34,310 bases of DNA, taken from the NCBI GenBank assembly GCA_902596665.1, contig CACJUN010000005.1, positions 1 through 34,310 on the forward strand, in the 5' to 3' direction. The number at the start of each line of letters is the position of its first letter. Position 1 is the stretch's first letter. This DNA is from an uncultured SAR86 cluster bacterium (GTDB lineage Bacteria > Pseudomonadota > Gammaproteobacteria > Magnimaribacterales > AG-339-G14). The notes under the pieces were generated by a model. It saw nothing but the letters and a program-made list of their open reading frames with translations. It was not told the DNA's origin and searched no databases. Positions 1-9,304 of the stretch are shown here, in pieces. The translations under genes were made by a program, and so were the position numbers.

Positions 1-408
1 ATTTTATTTTCAGGTATGTTGTTACTCTTAAGCTCAACTGCCTTAAGTTATTCAATTTCTGGAGATTCTTTTAAGGCAAATCTAGAAATTGATACCATAA
101 ACTTCGGTAAAGAATACGCAGTAATTTCTGCTTCTGGAAGAGCCGGGGAATACGGAGCAGTTTATGCTGACTACAAATTAATGCCATCAAACGATCAAAG
201 AAATTCTGGAACCATATCAGGGTTGGCAAGAGCAATTAACGATGATGGTGTACTCACGGGTGCAAATCTAACTGGTGTATATAAGCGAAATGGCGGAATT
301 ATCAGTATTTATATGCTTGATGAATTAACCAATGGAGTGATTCATTATGTCGAAGGCACAATAAATGTTGTCACTAAAAAAATAGAAATAGAGGTTTATC
401 CTAAATAA
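1..408 (+). CDS. Secreted protein of unknown function (5' end outside window)
   Basis: The reading frame is open from the first base of the window, so the true start probably lies upstream; the first ATG is at 16. The visible N-terminus is a hydrophobic run (ILFSGMLLLLSSTALS) that looks like the tail of a signal peptide, so the protein is probably exported. The roughly 110 residues that follow have alternating polar/hydrophobic, Gly- and Asn-rich character suggesting a beta-rich fold. No cysteines or catalytic motif are visible and I do not recognise a family. It ends 12 bp before the ATG chosen for the nitronate monooxygenase-like gene, so the two may be co-transcribed. Confidence 0.6.
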   Translation: MLFSGMLLLLSSTALSYSISGDSFKANLEIDTINFGKEYAVISASGRAGEYGAVYADYKLMPSNDQRNSGTISGLARAINDDGVLTGANLTGVYKRNGGIISIYMLDELTNGVIHYVEGTINVVTKKIEIEVYPK

Positions 409-420
409 TTGGAGATAATT

Positions 421-1560
421 ATGATGAATTCAAAAATTTGTGAACTTTTAGATATAGAGTTTCCGTTAGTTGCTTTTACGCATTGTCGAGATGTTGTAGT
501 TGCTGTCTCAAAAGCTGGCGGATGTGGAGTTTTAGGTGCAGTGGGTATGTCGCCTGAGCAATTGGAAAAAGAATTAAAATGGATCGATGATCATATTGAC
601 GGCAAACCTTATGGCGTTGACGTTCTTATTCCAAACAAAATGGTTGATCAAAGTGAAAAGTTTGATGCAGAAAAATTAAAGAGCATGATTCCACAGGAGT
701 ATGCTGACTACAGAGCTGATATTCTGGAAAATCATGATATCGAAGCCTCTGAACTAAGGACAATTGATACAGCTGGGTCTAGTTTTGCTCAGAATACCAA
801 AGCAGATGGAGCTAAAGCTCTACTAGATGTTGCTTTTAGTCATCCGATAAAACTTATAGCTAACGCCTTAGGTGTTCCACCCGACTGGATGTTAGAGATG
901 GGAAAAGAAAATGATGTAAAGGTTGCTGCTTTACTAGGAACTGCTCAACATGCAATTAATCAAGTTAAAGCAGGAGTGGATATTTTAGTTGTTTCAGGTA
1001 CTGAAGCAGGTGGACATTGCGGAAGTGTTTCGACAATGGTGTTGATTCCAGAAGTTCACAAAGCAATCCAACCTTATGGAGATGTTCCAATCTTAGCTGC
1101 CGGTGGCATCGTTACAGGTCAACAAATGGCTGCAGCAATGGCAATGGGAGCATCCGGAGCATGGTGCGGTTCGGTTTGGTTAACTACTGTCGAATCCGAA
1201 GTACCTCCAGTTATAAAAGAAAAAATGGTTGCTGCAAATTCTAGTCAAACTGTGAGATCAAGAAGTAGAACAGGAAAACATTCTAGACAATTGGTTTCTC
1301 CTTGGACGGAAGCATGGGAATCTGAGAAGGCTCCTGATCCGTTGCCGATGCCTTTGCAACCAATGGTTGCTGAACCAGCTCTTCAAAAAGTTAATAAATT
1401 GGCAGAAGGCGGTCATGCAGGAGCTAGAGATCTCTCCACTTATTGGGTTGGTCAGGGAGTAGGATTGATGAACGCCAGCATTTCAGCGAGCGATGTTGTT
1501 CAAGGATTCAAGGAAGACTTTATTTCTGCATACGAAAGACTTACAAACTTTGTAAGTTAA
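421..1560 (+). CDS. Nitronate monooxygenase family flavoprotein (NPD/2-nitropropane dioxygenase-like)
   Basis: FMN-dependent TIM-barrel enzyme of the nitronate monooxygenase family, whose members oxidise nitronates such as propionate 3-nitronate to carbonyl compounds and nitrite. Seen: the AGGHCG motif with the conserved His near residue 199, the phosphate-binding LAAGGIVTG stretch, then MAMGASGAWCGS, all in the usual family order. At about 379 residues the length is near family size. I chose ATG 421 because GGAG at 410-413 sits seven bases upstream; a TTG at 409 or the ATG at 424 are alternatives. The real substrate is open, since many homologues act on other compounds or are enoyl-reductase-like. 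Ordinary base composition for the window. Confidence 0.8.
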   Translation: MMNSKICELLDIEFPLVAFTHCRDVVVAVSKAGGCGVLGAVGMSPEQLEKELKWIDDHIDGKPYGVDVLIPNKMVDQSEKFDAEKLKSMIPQEYADYRADILENHDIEASELRTIDTAGSSFAQNTKADGAKALLDVAFSHPIKLIANALGVPPDWMLEMGKENDVKVAALLGTAQHAINQVKAGVDILVVSGTEAGGHCGSVSTMVLIPEVHKAIQPYGDVPILAAGGIVTGQQMAAAMAMGASGAWCGSVWLTTVESEVPPVIKEKMVAANSSQTVRSRSRTGKHSRQLVSPWTEAWESEKAPDPLPMPLQPMVAEPALQKVNKLAEGGHAGARDLSTYWVGQGVGLMNASISASDVVQGFKEDFISAYERLTNFVS

Positions 1561-1563
1561 AGG

Positions 1564-2358
1564 TTATAGATATTTGAGGAAGAATATTCCTTGAATATCT
1601 ACAACATTTCTCCCCAAAGCTGGCTGACTGTCAAAGGCATGATCTTCATCAGCATAAATATGGATTTCTGCAGTTCGATTATGTTTTTGAAGCTCTTCGT
1701 AAAAATCTGTAGATTCACTCAAAGGAACGACTTTATCTTCCGATCCGTGTATCAATAAGCAGGGAGGAAAAGATTCCAGATCCTGTTTTATAGGACTAGC
1801 TTTTATATAATCTTCTGAAGAAGCCTCCTCTCCCATCATAAAAGCAAAAGCATTGAATTTTCCTTCTGGAACTTCCTCTCTTACAAGAGTCGGAGGATAC
1901 ACAGCACATATTGCTTTTATTTTGCTATCAAAATCTTGATTGCCACCTTCTCCTTCAAGGCTAGGATCATTCGAAGCACACATCAAAGCTAAATGACCTC
2001 CTGCTGAGTTACCAGTAACTCCAATCCTATCTGGATCGATGCCGAGTTCCTCTGCATTAGCTTTTAGATAACGAATTGCACACTTAACATCTTCAATATG
2101 AGATGGCCATTTAGCTTCTTGAGATAGCCTATAAGATGCACATAAACATACAAACCCCATTCTAGACAATAAGATGCCATAGCCTCTAAGTTGAGTTTTA
2201 TCACCTTCCATCCATCCACCGCCATGAATAACTACTACAGCGGGCTTTTTTGGATCTTTTGCTGGGGGAAGAAATAGATCAGCTAACAATTCCCTACTTC
2301 CAGCTTTTCCTATTACTACATCATCATTGATGGAAACTAGCTTTTTTTTACTATTCAT
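1564..2358 (-). CDS. Alpha/beta hydrolase, HSL/BD-FAE-type esterase
   Basis: Carboxylesterase-like alpha/beta hydrolase of 264 residues. The oxyanion motif HGGGW is at about 45-49, the nucleophile elbow GNSAGG places Ser118, the acid Asp208 lies in HGSEDKVVP, and His240 lies in DEDHAF, so the triad is complete. The motif order matches the hormone-sensitive-lipase / BD-FAE group acting on short acyl or feruloyl/xylan-type esters. No signal peptide is visible, so it is probably cytoplasmic. It is convergent with the flavoprotein gene (3-bp gap) and lies 31 bp downstream of the alcohol dehydrogenase on the same strand, so those two probably share a transcript. Substrate unknown. Confidence 0.85.
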   Translation of the reverse strand: MNSKKKLVSINDDVVIGKAGSRELLADLFLPPAKDPKKPAVVVIHGGGWMEGDKTQLRGYGILLSRMGFVCLCASYRLSQEAKWPSHIEDVKCAIRYLKANAEELGIDPDRIGVTGNSAGGHLALMCASNDPSLEGEGGNQDFDSKIKAICAVYPPTLVREEVPEGKFNAFAFMMGEEASSEDYIKASPIKQDLESFPPCLLIHGSEDKVVPLSESTDFYEELQKHNRTAEIHIYADEDHAFDSQPALGRNVVDIQGIFFLKYL

Positions 2359-2389
2359 TTCTTAAATAATTTCAGATCCATCAAAGCTT

Positions 2390-3520
2390 TTACATAGCAC
2401 TTAAGAATAGTTCATGCCACTCATCTTGTGTTGGTTGTCTTGGAGTGGTGACATTACTAGGATCAGTCATAGAATGCGCCACCAGATCGGGGATCATATC
2501 TTCTGAAATACCCATCTCTGCTAGTCCACTGGGCAATCCTATATCAGCATTTAGTTTTTCAATTTCCTCTGCAAGATCTGAAGATTCTTTTATTCCCATT
2601 GCTCTACAAATCCTAGAGTACTTTTCTCCTACATGATCCTTATTAAATCTTAATATTGTTGGCAAAATTACTCCATTCAATGTTCCATGATGCAATCTCA
2701 AATCTTGATCGGCTCCGGCGGCATGACTCATTGAGTGAACTGCACCAAGTCCTTTTGAGAAGGCCATTGCTCCTTCCGAGGAGGCCATCATCATATTCCA
2801 TCGCGCATCTCTATCCTGGCCATCTTTACAAACTCTTTTTAAGCTTTCCTCTTTTATTATTTTTTCAATTCCATCAAGGCCTACTGCTTCAGCAGGCGGA
2901 TCATTAATAGGAGACATGATTGCTTCAATACAATGTGTCAAAGCATCCATTCCTGCTCCAGCAGATAAAATAGGTGGCAAACCCAAAGTTAATTCAGGAT
3001 CACATATGGCTGCTTTTGGTCTCAAATGTTCACTGGCAAGAATTAGCTTCCTTCCATCATTCATAATGATTACTGCGCCATTAGATATTTCACTCCCAGT
3101 TCCTGATGTTGTTGGTATTGCAATCATTGGGATAGTTTCTTTTATTTTTCCATAGCCGCCTTCATTAATAGCATAGTTGATCACATTGCCCTCATGATTT
3201 GCCATCATAGCAACGGCTTTTCCTAGATCCATACTCGATCCACCCCCAAATCCAATTACTCCATCACAATTATTTTCTTGATATAGATTTAATGCATCTT
3301 CAACAGCTTTTTCTGTGGGATTTGCAGGAGTTTCTTCAAAAAATGTTGGAGCGATTTCATTCGAAATAAGACCTCTGATTTTATCTGTCATACCGATTGA
3401 AGCAAGACCAGGATCTGTACATATCAGAGGATTTTTTATTCCAAGCTCTTTAAGTACATCAGTTATTTTGTTGATTGAACCATTCTCAAAATGAGGTCTG
3501 TTAAAAAAATTTAATTGCAT
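2390..3520 (-). CDS. Iron-containing alcohol dehydrogenase
   Basis: Group III (Fe-ADH) NAD(P)-dependent dehydrogenase of 376 residues, a normal length. The nucleotide-binding GGGSSMD is at about 92-98 and PTTSGTGSE at 136-144. Likely metal ligands, by alignment from memory with FucO, are Asp192, His196 (DALTH), His262 (GAVHSMSH) and His278 (LHHG). The family reduces or oxidises small alcohols, lactaldehyde or semialdehydes; the substrate cannot be read from sequence. Followed by an esterase gene on the same strand, which fits an ester-cleavage then alcohol-oxidation pair (inference). It is divergent from the EamA transporter across a roughly 130-bp gap that should hold promoters for both. Confidence 0.9.
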   Translation of the reverse strand: MQLNFFNRPHFENGSINKITDVLKELGIKNPLICTDPGLASIGMTDKIRGLISNEIAPTFFEETPANPTEKAVEDALNLYQENNCDGVIGFGGGSSMDLGKAVAMMANHEGNVINYAINEGGYGKIKETIPMIAIPTTSGTGSEISNGAVIIMNDGRKLILASEHLRPKAAICDPELTLGLPPILSAGAGMDALTHCIEAIMSPINDPPAEAVGLDGIEKIIKEESLKRVCKDGQDRDARWNMMMASSEGAMAFSKGLGAVHSMSHAAGADQDLRLHHGTLNGVILPTILRFNKDHVGEKYSRICRAMGIKESSDLAEEIEKLNADIGLPSGLAEMGISEDMIPDLVAHSMTDPSNVTTPRQPTQDEWHELFLSAM

Positions 3521-3654
3521 AATTACCTATCATCGTCTTTCTATTTTGTTATTAAAATATCAAGGTTTTCCTCAATTTACTACATGGTCACCTTAAATAG
3601 ATAATCATCACAATAATAAACAAGCATTAAAAGAATGTAGAATTGTTCTTTTTT

Positions 3655-4542
3655 ATGAAAATGAATACCGCACTTGTAAATTGGATTTTAGTCTTATTTG
3701 TCAGCTTTAGCTGGGGAGCTTCCTTCATGTTTACAAGGCTAGCAGTAGATGAAATAGCTCCTACCTACTTAGTTGTCGTAAGACTTTTTCTGGCAAGTAT
3801 CTTACTTGGTCCTATTTTTATCAGAAAAAAAGACTTAATTCTGATGAGCAAAGAAATACCCTCCATATTAATTCTCGGTATTATAAATGCTGCTTTACCA
3901 TTCTTTCTTTTCGCTTACGCTGCGCAAGATTTAAGTGCAGGAATGTTATCAATATTAAATGGTACCTCTCCATTATTTGCATTAATTATTGCTATAACTT
4001 GGTTTAGGCAAAATACCACTATGATGCAAATTTTAGGTTTAGGTTTAGGATTTATAGGATTAATGGTATTTATTGGCATAGATCAAATATCTTTTATTTT
4101 TTATCCAGTGTTACTATGCTTGATAGGTGCATTTTGCTACGCGTATTCAAATAATATTCTTTTTAGACTCAACCACATCAAGTCCGCAGCTCTGGCATCG
4201 GTCACCATGATTTCAGGATTTTTCTTCTCGTTGCCATTAATCTTTTTGGAACCCACATATTTTTCGATGGACTTATCTTTAAAAATAATTTTTGCAATTT
4301 TTTTTCTTGGGTTAGTTTCAACTGGAGTATCGTTTATTGCTTACGTTGTGTTGCTTCAAAGATCATCACCGGTTCAAGCTTCTTCAATTATATTCCTAGT
4401 TCCTGTGACAGGGATATTCTGGGGCGCGATCTTTTTAGATGAAGTTATTACTACCAATGTTTTACTTGGTGCAGGCTTTATTCTCTTTGGAATTGCCTTA
4501 ACAAATCTTTTTAAACCTAAAGTTCTTTCTAGGGACGCCTAA
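3655..4542 (+). CDS. EamA/DMT-family membrane transporter
   Basis: Drug/metabolite transporter superfamily protein of about 295 residues with ten predicted transmembrane helices arranged as two tandem EamA repeats (roughly residues 5-140 and 145-290). Typical signatures are visible: SFSWGASFMFTRLAVDEIAPT in the first helix region and a matching FLVPVTGIFWGAIFLDE in the second repeat. Such proteins usually export amino acids or other metabolites across the inner membrane; the substrate is unknown. ATG 3655 is preferred over an in-frame TTG at 3643; ATG 3661 is also possible. Its 3' end overlaps the convergent symporter gene by 14 bp. Confidence 0.85.
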   Translation: MKMNTALVNWILVLFVSFSWGASFMFTRLAVDEIAPTYLVVVRLFLASILLGPIFIRKKDLILMSKEIPSILILGIINAALPFFLFAYAAQDLSAGMLSILNGTSPLFALIIAITWFRQNTTMMQILGLGLGFIGLMVFIGIDQISFIFYPVLLCLIGAFCYAYSNNILFRLNHIKSAALASVTMISGFFFSLPLIFLEPTYFSMDLSLKIIFAIFFLGLVSTGVSFIAYVVLLQRSSPVQASSIIFLVPVTGIFWGAIFLDEVITTNVLLGAGFILFGIALTNLFKPKVLSRDA

Positions 4543-6277
4543 TAGTTTCAACTAAGTTAATAACTGATTCCGGAGGACTCTTTGAAGATTTGGTTAATAA
4601 CAGCATAACCAAAAAATTTAGAATCATGCCTATAACTCCAATTCCTTCGGGCGAAATTCCCAAAAACCAATAATCGGAATTATTTAATTCTGGAGAAATA
4701 AACTTAAAAAAGACAATGTAGCTAAATGTGAAAACTAAACCTGCAAGCATTCCTCCTATCGCAGCTTCTTTGGTTGTATTTTTTGAAAAAATTCCCATGA
4801 ATAAAACTGGAAAAAGTGTTGATGCCGCCAATCCAAATGCAAAAGCAACCACTTGAGCCACAAATGCAGGAGGGAAGATACCCAGAAGTCCTGCGAGAAG
4901 AATAGTTATCCCAGCTGCTAACCTCGCGTATAAAAGCTCTTTTTTTTCTGTAATCTGGGGCATAAAGGTTTGCTTCATCAAATCATGAGAAATGGATGAT
5001 GAAATCACCAGCAGCAATCCTGCTGCCGTAGACAACGCAGCAGCTAAACCTCCTGCAGCAACTAGTGCGATGACCCATATAGGCAGGTTTGCTATCTCAG
5101 GATTGGCTAGAACAATAATATCTCTGTCTAAGTAAACCTCATTTGAACTAGATGCATTGGCTTCATTTTCCAACAATCTCTGCCCTAGATTTCCTCTTTC
5201 ATCAGAGAAAATTGGTCTGCTTTCAACAAAAGGAGAGCCAGAAGAGTACTGCATTTTTCCATCTTGATTTTTGTCCATCCAAGAAATCAATCCTATGTTT
5301 TCCCAATTCTTAAACCAATCTGGCGCATCCTTATAAAATGTATTTTGGACCGAATCTATAAAATTCAGTCTTGCAAATGAAGCCACTGCAGGGGCAGTGG
5401 TATAAAGAATTGCAATGAATACGAGCGCATATCCAGCAGATCGCCTTGCTGCCTGCATGTTGGGTACTGTGAAAAACCTTACAATCACATGAGGTAATCC
5501 AGCCGTTCCGAACATCAAAGCTGCTGTTATGCAAAAAATATCTATCAGACTTTTTGAATACTCTGTGTAAGGTGAGAAGCCTAAATCAATTATCGTTTTA
5601 TCAAGCTTATCGATTAGATAGATCTCGCTGTTTAAGAGCTTATCTCCAAAACCTAATTGCGGGATTGGATTGCCAGTCAACATAATAGATAAGAATATTG
5701 CCGGCACTAGATAAGCAAAAATCATGACACAATATTGAGCAACCTGAGTGTAGGTAATTCCTTTCATTCCACCTAAAACAGCATAAATAAAAACGATACC
5801 CATGCCGATAATGACTCCCATCTCTATCTCAACTTCAAGAAATCTTGAGAAAACAATGCCAACACCACGCATTTGTCCTGCTATGTAGGTGAAAGAAATG
5901 AATATTAAGCAAATAACTGCAACAACTCTTGCTACGTTAGAGTAGTACCTCTCTCCGATAAAATCTGGCACGGTGTACTTACCGTATTTTCTTAAATATG
6001 GAGCCAGGAGCAGAGCTAAAAGGACATATCCACCCGTCCAACCCATTAAATAAACTGAACCATCGCGACCCAAAAATGCTATCAATCCAGCCATTGATAA
6101 AAAAGAGGCAGCAGACATCCAATCTGCTGCTGTAGCCATACCGTTAGCTACTGGATTAACCCCTTTTCCGGCAACGTAAAAATCATTTGTTGATTTAGCT
6201 CTCGAAGCAATAGCAATGCCAATATAAAGAGCAAAAGAAAGACCTACAAAAATATAAGTAAGAGTTTGCGCTTCCAT
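4529..6277 (-). CDS. Sodium:solute symporter, VC_2705 subfamily (ActP-like)
   Basis: SSS-family transporter of 582 residues with about 13 membrane helices, catalysing Na+-coupled uptake of a small organic solute (acetate-like acids are the best-known relatives). Recognisable blocks: ATAADWMSAASFLSMAG, LRKYGKYTVPDFIGERYY, the VRFFTVPNMQAARRSAGYA segment, and LVAAGGLAAALSTAAGLLLV. A long extramembrane loop at about residues 305-385 is characteristic of this subfamily and contains DKNQDGKMQY (335-344), resembling an EF-hand loop. It follows the DUF4212 small-subunit gene by one base, the standard pairing, so they are surely one operon and probably one complex. Confidence 0.88.
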   Translation of the reverse strand: MEAQTLTYIFVGLSFALYIGIAIASRAKSTNDFYVAGKGVNPVANGMATAADWMSAASFLSMAGLIAFLGRDGSVYLMGWTGGYVLLALLLAPYLRKYGKYTVPDFIGERYYSNVARVVAVICLIFISFTYIAGQMRGVGIVFSRFLEVEIEMGVIIGMGIVFIYAVLGGMKGITYTQVAQYCVMIFAYLVPAIFLSIMLTGNPIPQLGFGDKLLNSEIYLIDKLDKTIIDLGFSPYTEYSKSLIDIFCITAALMFGTAGLPHVIVRFFTVPNMQAARRSAGYALVFIAILYTTAPAVASFARLNFIDSVQNTFYKDAPDWFKNWENIGLISWMDKNQDGKMQYSSGSPFVESRPIFSDERGNLGQRLLENEANASSSNEVYLDRDIIVLANPEIANLPIWVIALVAAGGLAAALSTAAGLLLVISSSISHDLMKQTFMPQITEKKELLYARLAAGITILLAGLLGIFPPAFVAQVVAFAFGLAASTLFPVLFMGIFSKNTTKEAAIGGMLAGLVFTFSYIVFFKFISPELNNSDYWFLGISPEGIGVIGMILNFLVMLLLTKSSKSPPESVINLVETIRRP

Positions 6278-6278
6278 A

Positions 6279-6509
6279 TTATTTCTTTTCTTTTTTTTCT
6301 AGTCTTTCAACGAGATAAGAATAAGTAAAAATTAGAATAATAAAAACGTAGATGCTTCCTTGTTGAGAAAACCAAAAACCTAGTTCAAAGCCTCCAATTT
6401 TCATGAAGGATATGTACTCTGAAAAAAGAATTCCAAATCCAAAGGAACAGAGAAACCAAAAAAATAATAAGGAAGATAAAAGAATTAAATTCTTTTGCCA
6501 AAAAGTCAT
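6279..6509 (-). CDS. DUF4212 family symporter small subunit
   Basis: Membrane protein of 76 residues with two helices and a charged C-terminus (ERLEKKEKK). The family signature is clear: WFLCSFGFGILF in helix one, then IGGFELGFWFSQQGSIYVF in helix two, matching the putative solute:sodium symporter small subunit (DUF4212). These proteins are found almost only beside VC_2705-type symporters and are thought to be accessory subunits. The next gene starts one base after the stop codon, so translation is likely coupled. Confidence 0.88.
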   Translation of the reverse strand: MTFWQKNLILLSSLLFFWFLCSFGFGILFSEYISFMKIGGFELGFWFSQQGSIYVFIILIFTYSYLVERLEKKEKK

Positions 6510-6523
6510 GTAGTTATTTTAAG

Positions 6524-7366
6524 TTAACTAGAAGCGTTAACAACCCAAGTAGCACTCTCAAATTCTAAGCCTTGGCTTTTTTTATGGGATTCATATACCT
6601 CGGCCAATTCAGTCACAATAGGTTCTTTTTCATCATCGCTCATCCCTTGAAGAGCATTACTAATGATGGGATTCAATGCCATGAAATCTTTGGCTGCGTC
6701 GTAAGAGGATTTATTAGGAAATAAATGAATATTTTCTAAATTATCATCAATGGAATAATTACTAAAACCAGAACTTTTTAAAATTTCCTCTAGATAGGAT
6801 TTCTCTTCAAAAGCAAAGGGACTTGGCGCTCTGGGTTGTGCAGGAGGTAAATCAAAATATTTTTTTAAGATTCCTATGGGTTTCGTATGCCAGGGATTTT
6901 TACTAGGATGTTGCCAACAAACGAAGGAAAAACTGCCATCTGTTTTCAAGCTTTTCTTTAAATTTTTAAAACTCATAATCGGATCAGTAAAAAACATGAC
7001 GCCAAAACGAGAGAATAAGTGATCGTATTGATCATCAAGCTCATTTTCTTGGACATCTTTATTGATAATGGAAATGTTGGTTTTATTGTTTTCAATGGCA
7101 AGCTCTAGAGTTCGAGCTAACATAGGGACAGAAATATCTAAGCCAGTAACTTTTCCTTCAGGGCCTACTTTTTCGGAAAGTAAAAGTGTTGTGGTACCAG
7201 TTCCGCAACCAACATCTAGTATGGAATCACCTTTTTGAATATCTAAACTATCTATAGCTTTTTGCCCTAAAGGATTAAGCATGGTGTCCATCTCAAATTG
7301 TTTATCGACCCAATAGTCGCCACCGCCACCAGACCAGAATTCAATTTGTTGTTTATTAGCTGACAT
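6524..7366 (-). CDS. Class I SAM-dependent methyltransferase
   Basis: Rossmann-fold methyltransferase of 280 residues. Motif I is ILDVGCGTGTTT (Asp51 to Gly57), followed by an acidic end of beta 2 (VTGLDIS) and a UbiE/Methyltransf_25-like layout up to about residue 170, then a C-terminal cap region rich in Ser and Pro. The substrate cannot be told; homologues methylate quinone precursors, lipids or small acids. It ends 14 bp before the DUF4212 gene on the same strand, so it may be transcribed with the symporter, though a functional link is not evident. Confidence 0.8.
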   Translation of the reverse strand: MSANKQQIEFWSGGGGDYWVDKQFEMDTMLNPLGQKAIDSLDIQKGDSILDVGCGTGTTTLLLSEKVGPEGKVTGLDISVPMLARTLELAIENNKTNISIINKDVQENELDDQYDHLFSRFGVMFFTDPIMSFKNLKKSLKTDGSFSFVCWQHPSKNPWHTKPIGILKKYFDLPPAQPRAPSPFAFEEKSYLEEILKSSGFSNYSIDDNLENIHLFPNKSSYDAAKDFMALNPIISNALQGMSDDEKEPIVTELAEVYESHKKSQGLEFESATWVVNASS

Positions 7367-7466
7367 AAGAAAGAATGTAATATGACATTAATGAATAGAA
7401 GATAATGCACTATTTTAGTTACTTTTTTGATAACTAATGGTGCATTTACTGAAAAGTTCTTGTCTT

Positions 7467-8423
7467 TTATATGAAACTGTTTGTAGCTTCGATAAGTAAT
7501 TCTGTTATTTCTTTTTCAAAAGCTGAGTGACCTGAAAAAGGGGCTATTTTTAGTTCTGCTTCTGGCCATCTGCTGCTGAGCTCATAGGCTGTAGTAGGCG
7601 GGCAAACCACATCGTATCTGCCTTGAACTATGACGCAGGGAATGTGCCTAATTTTATCAACGTTATCTAAGAGTTGATTTTCATGGTCTAAAAATCCTTT
7701 ATTAACAAAATAATGATTTTCAATAAGTGCAAACGCTAATGCAAACTCTGCATTGATAGATTCCTTAACCGCCCCAGGATTATGGTTTATATAGCTTGTT
7801 GAGGCTTCCCATTTCGACCAAGCTCTTGCAGCGGAGAGTTTTTTTTCTTGATCCTCGCCGTTAAATATTTTTCTGTAAGCCTCCATCAGATTGGATCTTT
7901 CTTCTGGCTTAATTTCATCTAAGAATCCTTGCCAAGCTTCAGGGTAAATCTCACTCGCGCCGTATTGATAGAACCATTCCAGTTCTTTTTGACGAAGCAT
8001 GAAAATACCTCTAAGGATCAACTCAGAAACTCTATCAGGGAATTTTTGTGCGTATGCTAAGGACAGCGTGCTTCCCCAAGAACCGCCAAAGACAAGCCAT
8101 TTTTCAATTTCAAGTTTTTCTCTAATGGATTCAATGTCATCGACTAAGTGCCAAGTCGTATTATCTTCTAGTGAAGCATGAGGTTTGCTTCTCCCGCAGC
8201 CTCTTTGATCAAAAACAACAATTCGATATTTTTTTGGATTAAAAAAACGTCTTGAAAGAGTTCCGCCACCTCCACCCGGTCCACCATGTAGAAAAATGGC
8301 TGGCTTGCCTTTTGGATTTCCAGATTGCTCGTAGTAAATCTCATGGATACCTTTTTTAATAAAGCCAGTATCAAAAGGTTCAATCGAAGGAAACAATTTA
8401 TTTTTTTTACTAAAAAATGCCAT
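7467..8423 (-). CDS. pip: Prolyl iminopeptidase (family S33)
   Basis: Cytoplasmic serine peptidase of 318 residues that removes N-terminal proline from peptides. Motifs: HGGPGGGGG oxyanion loop at about 46-54, FDQRGCGRS at 71-79, nucleophile Ser115 in GGSWGS, Asp271 in GRYDVVCPP and His299 in SGHSAFE. N-terminal FPSIEPFDTGFI and the HLVDDIESIREKL segment are diagnostic of Pip against other S33 hydrolases. Length is normal. It is divergent from the hotdog gene across 56 bp; no signal peptide. A role in peptide recycling fits an oligotroph living on dissolved protein (inference). Confidence 0.92.
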   Translation of the reverse strand: MAFFSKKNKLFPSIEPFDTGFIKKGIHEIYYEQSGNPKGKPAIFLHGGPGGGGGTLSRRFFNPKKYRIVVFDQRGCGRSKPHASLEDNTTWHLVDDIESIREKLEIEKWLVFGGSWGSTLSLAYAQKFPDRVSELILRGIFMLRQKELEWFYQYGASEIYPEAWQGFLDEIKPEERSNLMEAYRKIFNGEDQEKKLSAARAWSKWEASTSYINHNPGAVKESINAEFALAFALIENHYFVNKGFLDHENQLLDNVDKIRHIPCVIVQGRYDVVCPPTTAYELSSRWPEAELKIAPFSGHSAFEKEITELLIEATNSFI

Positions 8424-8479
8424 TATGTTTTATATTAAATTTAGCGAACAAAAATAGAAAGTTTATTTAAGAAAAACTT

Positions 8480-9283
8480 ATGAAGACTTGGGCAGCGGAA
8501 GCATTAAACACAGCTCCGGATTCAAAAAATGAAATCCATGGGGATAAACTGGCAAAAGAATTTGGTTTTAAGGGTGGTTTAGTTCCTGGAGTTACCATTT
8601 CTGCCTATCTTTTACATCCTGTGATAGAAAAGTGGGGAATCGAGTGGCTCAATAATGGATTTGCAAAATGCATGATTACTTCTCCTTTGTACGACAAAGA
8701 AAAATTTGAAGTAATTGCTGAAGAAGTTTCGGAAGAAAAAATACTTACTACACTTAATAAAAGCGATCAGACCATTAGCGCAAATGCTGAAGCTGCGCTT
8801 TCAAAGAATTCTCTAAAACCTCCAAAACGTCGAGGAGATACAATCGCATCTCATGATTATGTTGGGCCTCAAGCAACAAAAGATACTTGGGAGAAGCTAA
8901 AAAAAGAGGGATGTTTTTCTTTTCGATATCTATGGGGCGGAGAAAATCCCTTAATTTATTTACGCGATCCAAATCAACTTCCCGATCTGCTAAATCCAAA
9001 AAAAGATGGTTTTGCAAATTTAAGTTTTCTATTGGGATGTTCAAACTGGATTCTAGCGAGCAATGCATACATGAATCCTTGGATACATCTTCAAACTACA
9101 TCTCATAACTTTAGGGCAGTCCCAATGGGGACGCCATTGATTGCAGAAATGCAGGTTAAAGATTGTTATGACAAAAAAGATCATGAATTCATAGATGTCG
9201 ATGTAAATCTTTTCGACGAACGCGATGAAGAATGCATTATGATGATTAATCTCTTAGCAATATATAAAGTAAGAGGTGCCTAA
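8480..9283 (+). CDS. MaoC-like double-hotdog protein
   Basis: Protein of 267 residues that I read as two tandem hotdog domains. The N-terminal half has a MaoC-like signature: IHGDKLAKEFGFKGGLVPGVT, where the HGD and LVPG positions match the hydratase or thioesterase helix region. The C-terminal half has NPWIHLQTTSHNFRAVPMGT then KKDHEFIDVDVNLF, a pattern of thioesterase-like hotdog proteins. Such folds act on acyl-CoA thioesters as hydratases or thioesterases; the catalytic chemistry here is uncertain. It leads a likely three-gene operon with the DUF4345 protein and an epoxide-hydrolase-like enzyme. Confidence 0.65.
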   Translation: MKTWAAEALNTAPDSKNEIHGDKLAKEFGFKGGLVPGVTISAYLLHPVIEKWGIEWLNNGFAKCMITSPLYDKEKFEVIAEEVSEEKILTTLNKSDQTISANAEAALSKNSLKPPKRRGDTIASHDYVGPQATKDTWEKLKKEGCFSFRYLWGGENPLIYLRDPNQLPDLLNPKKDGFANLSFLLGCSNWILASNAYMNPWIHLQTTSHNFRAVPMGTPLIAEMQVKDCYDKKDHEFIDVDVNLFDERDEECIMMINLLAIYKVRGA

Positions 9284-9304
9284 TAACTGACAAAAGGGGG
9301 AAAA

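Noticed and set aside
8775-9068. 97-residue minus-strand frame inside the hotdog gene
   Set aside because: Shadow frame: the plus-strand protein has family motifs through the same stretch, while this frame shows none.
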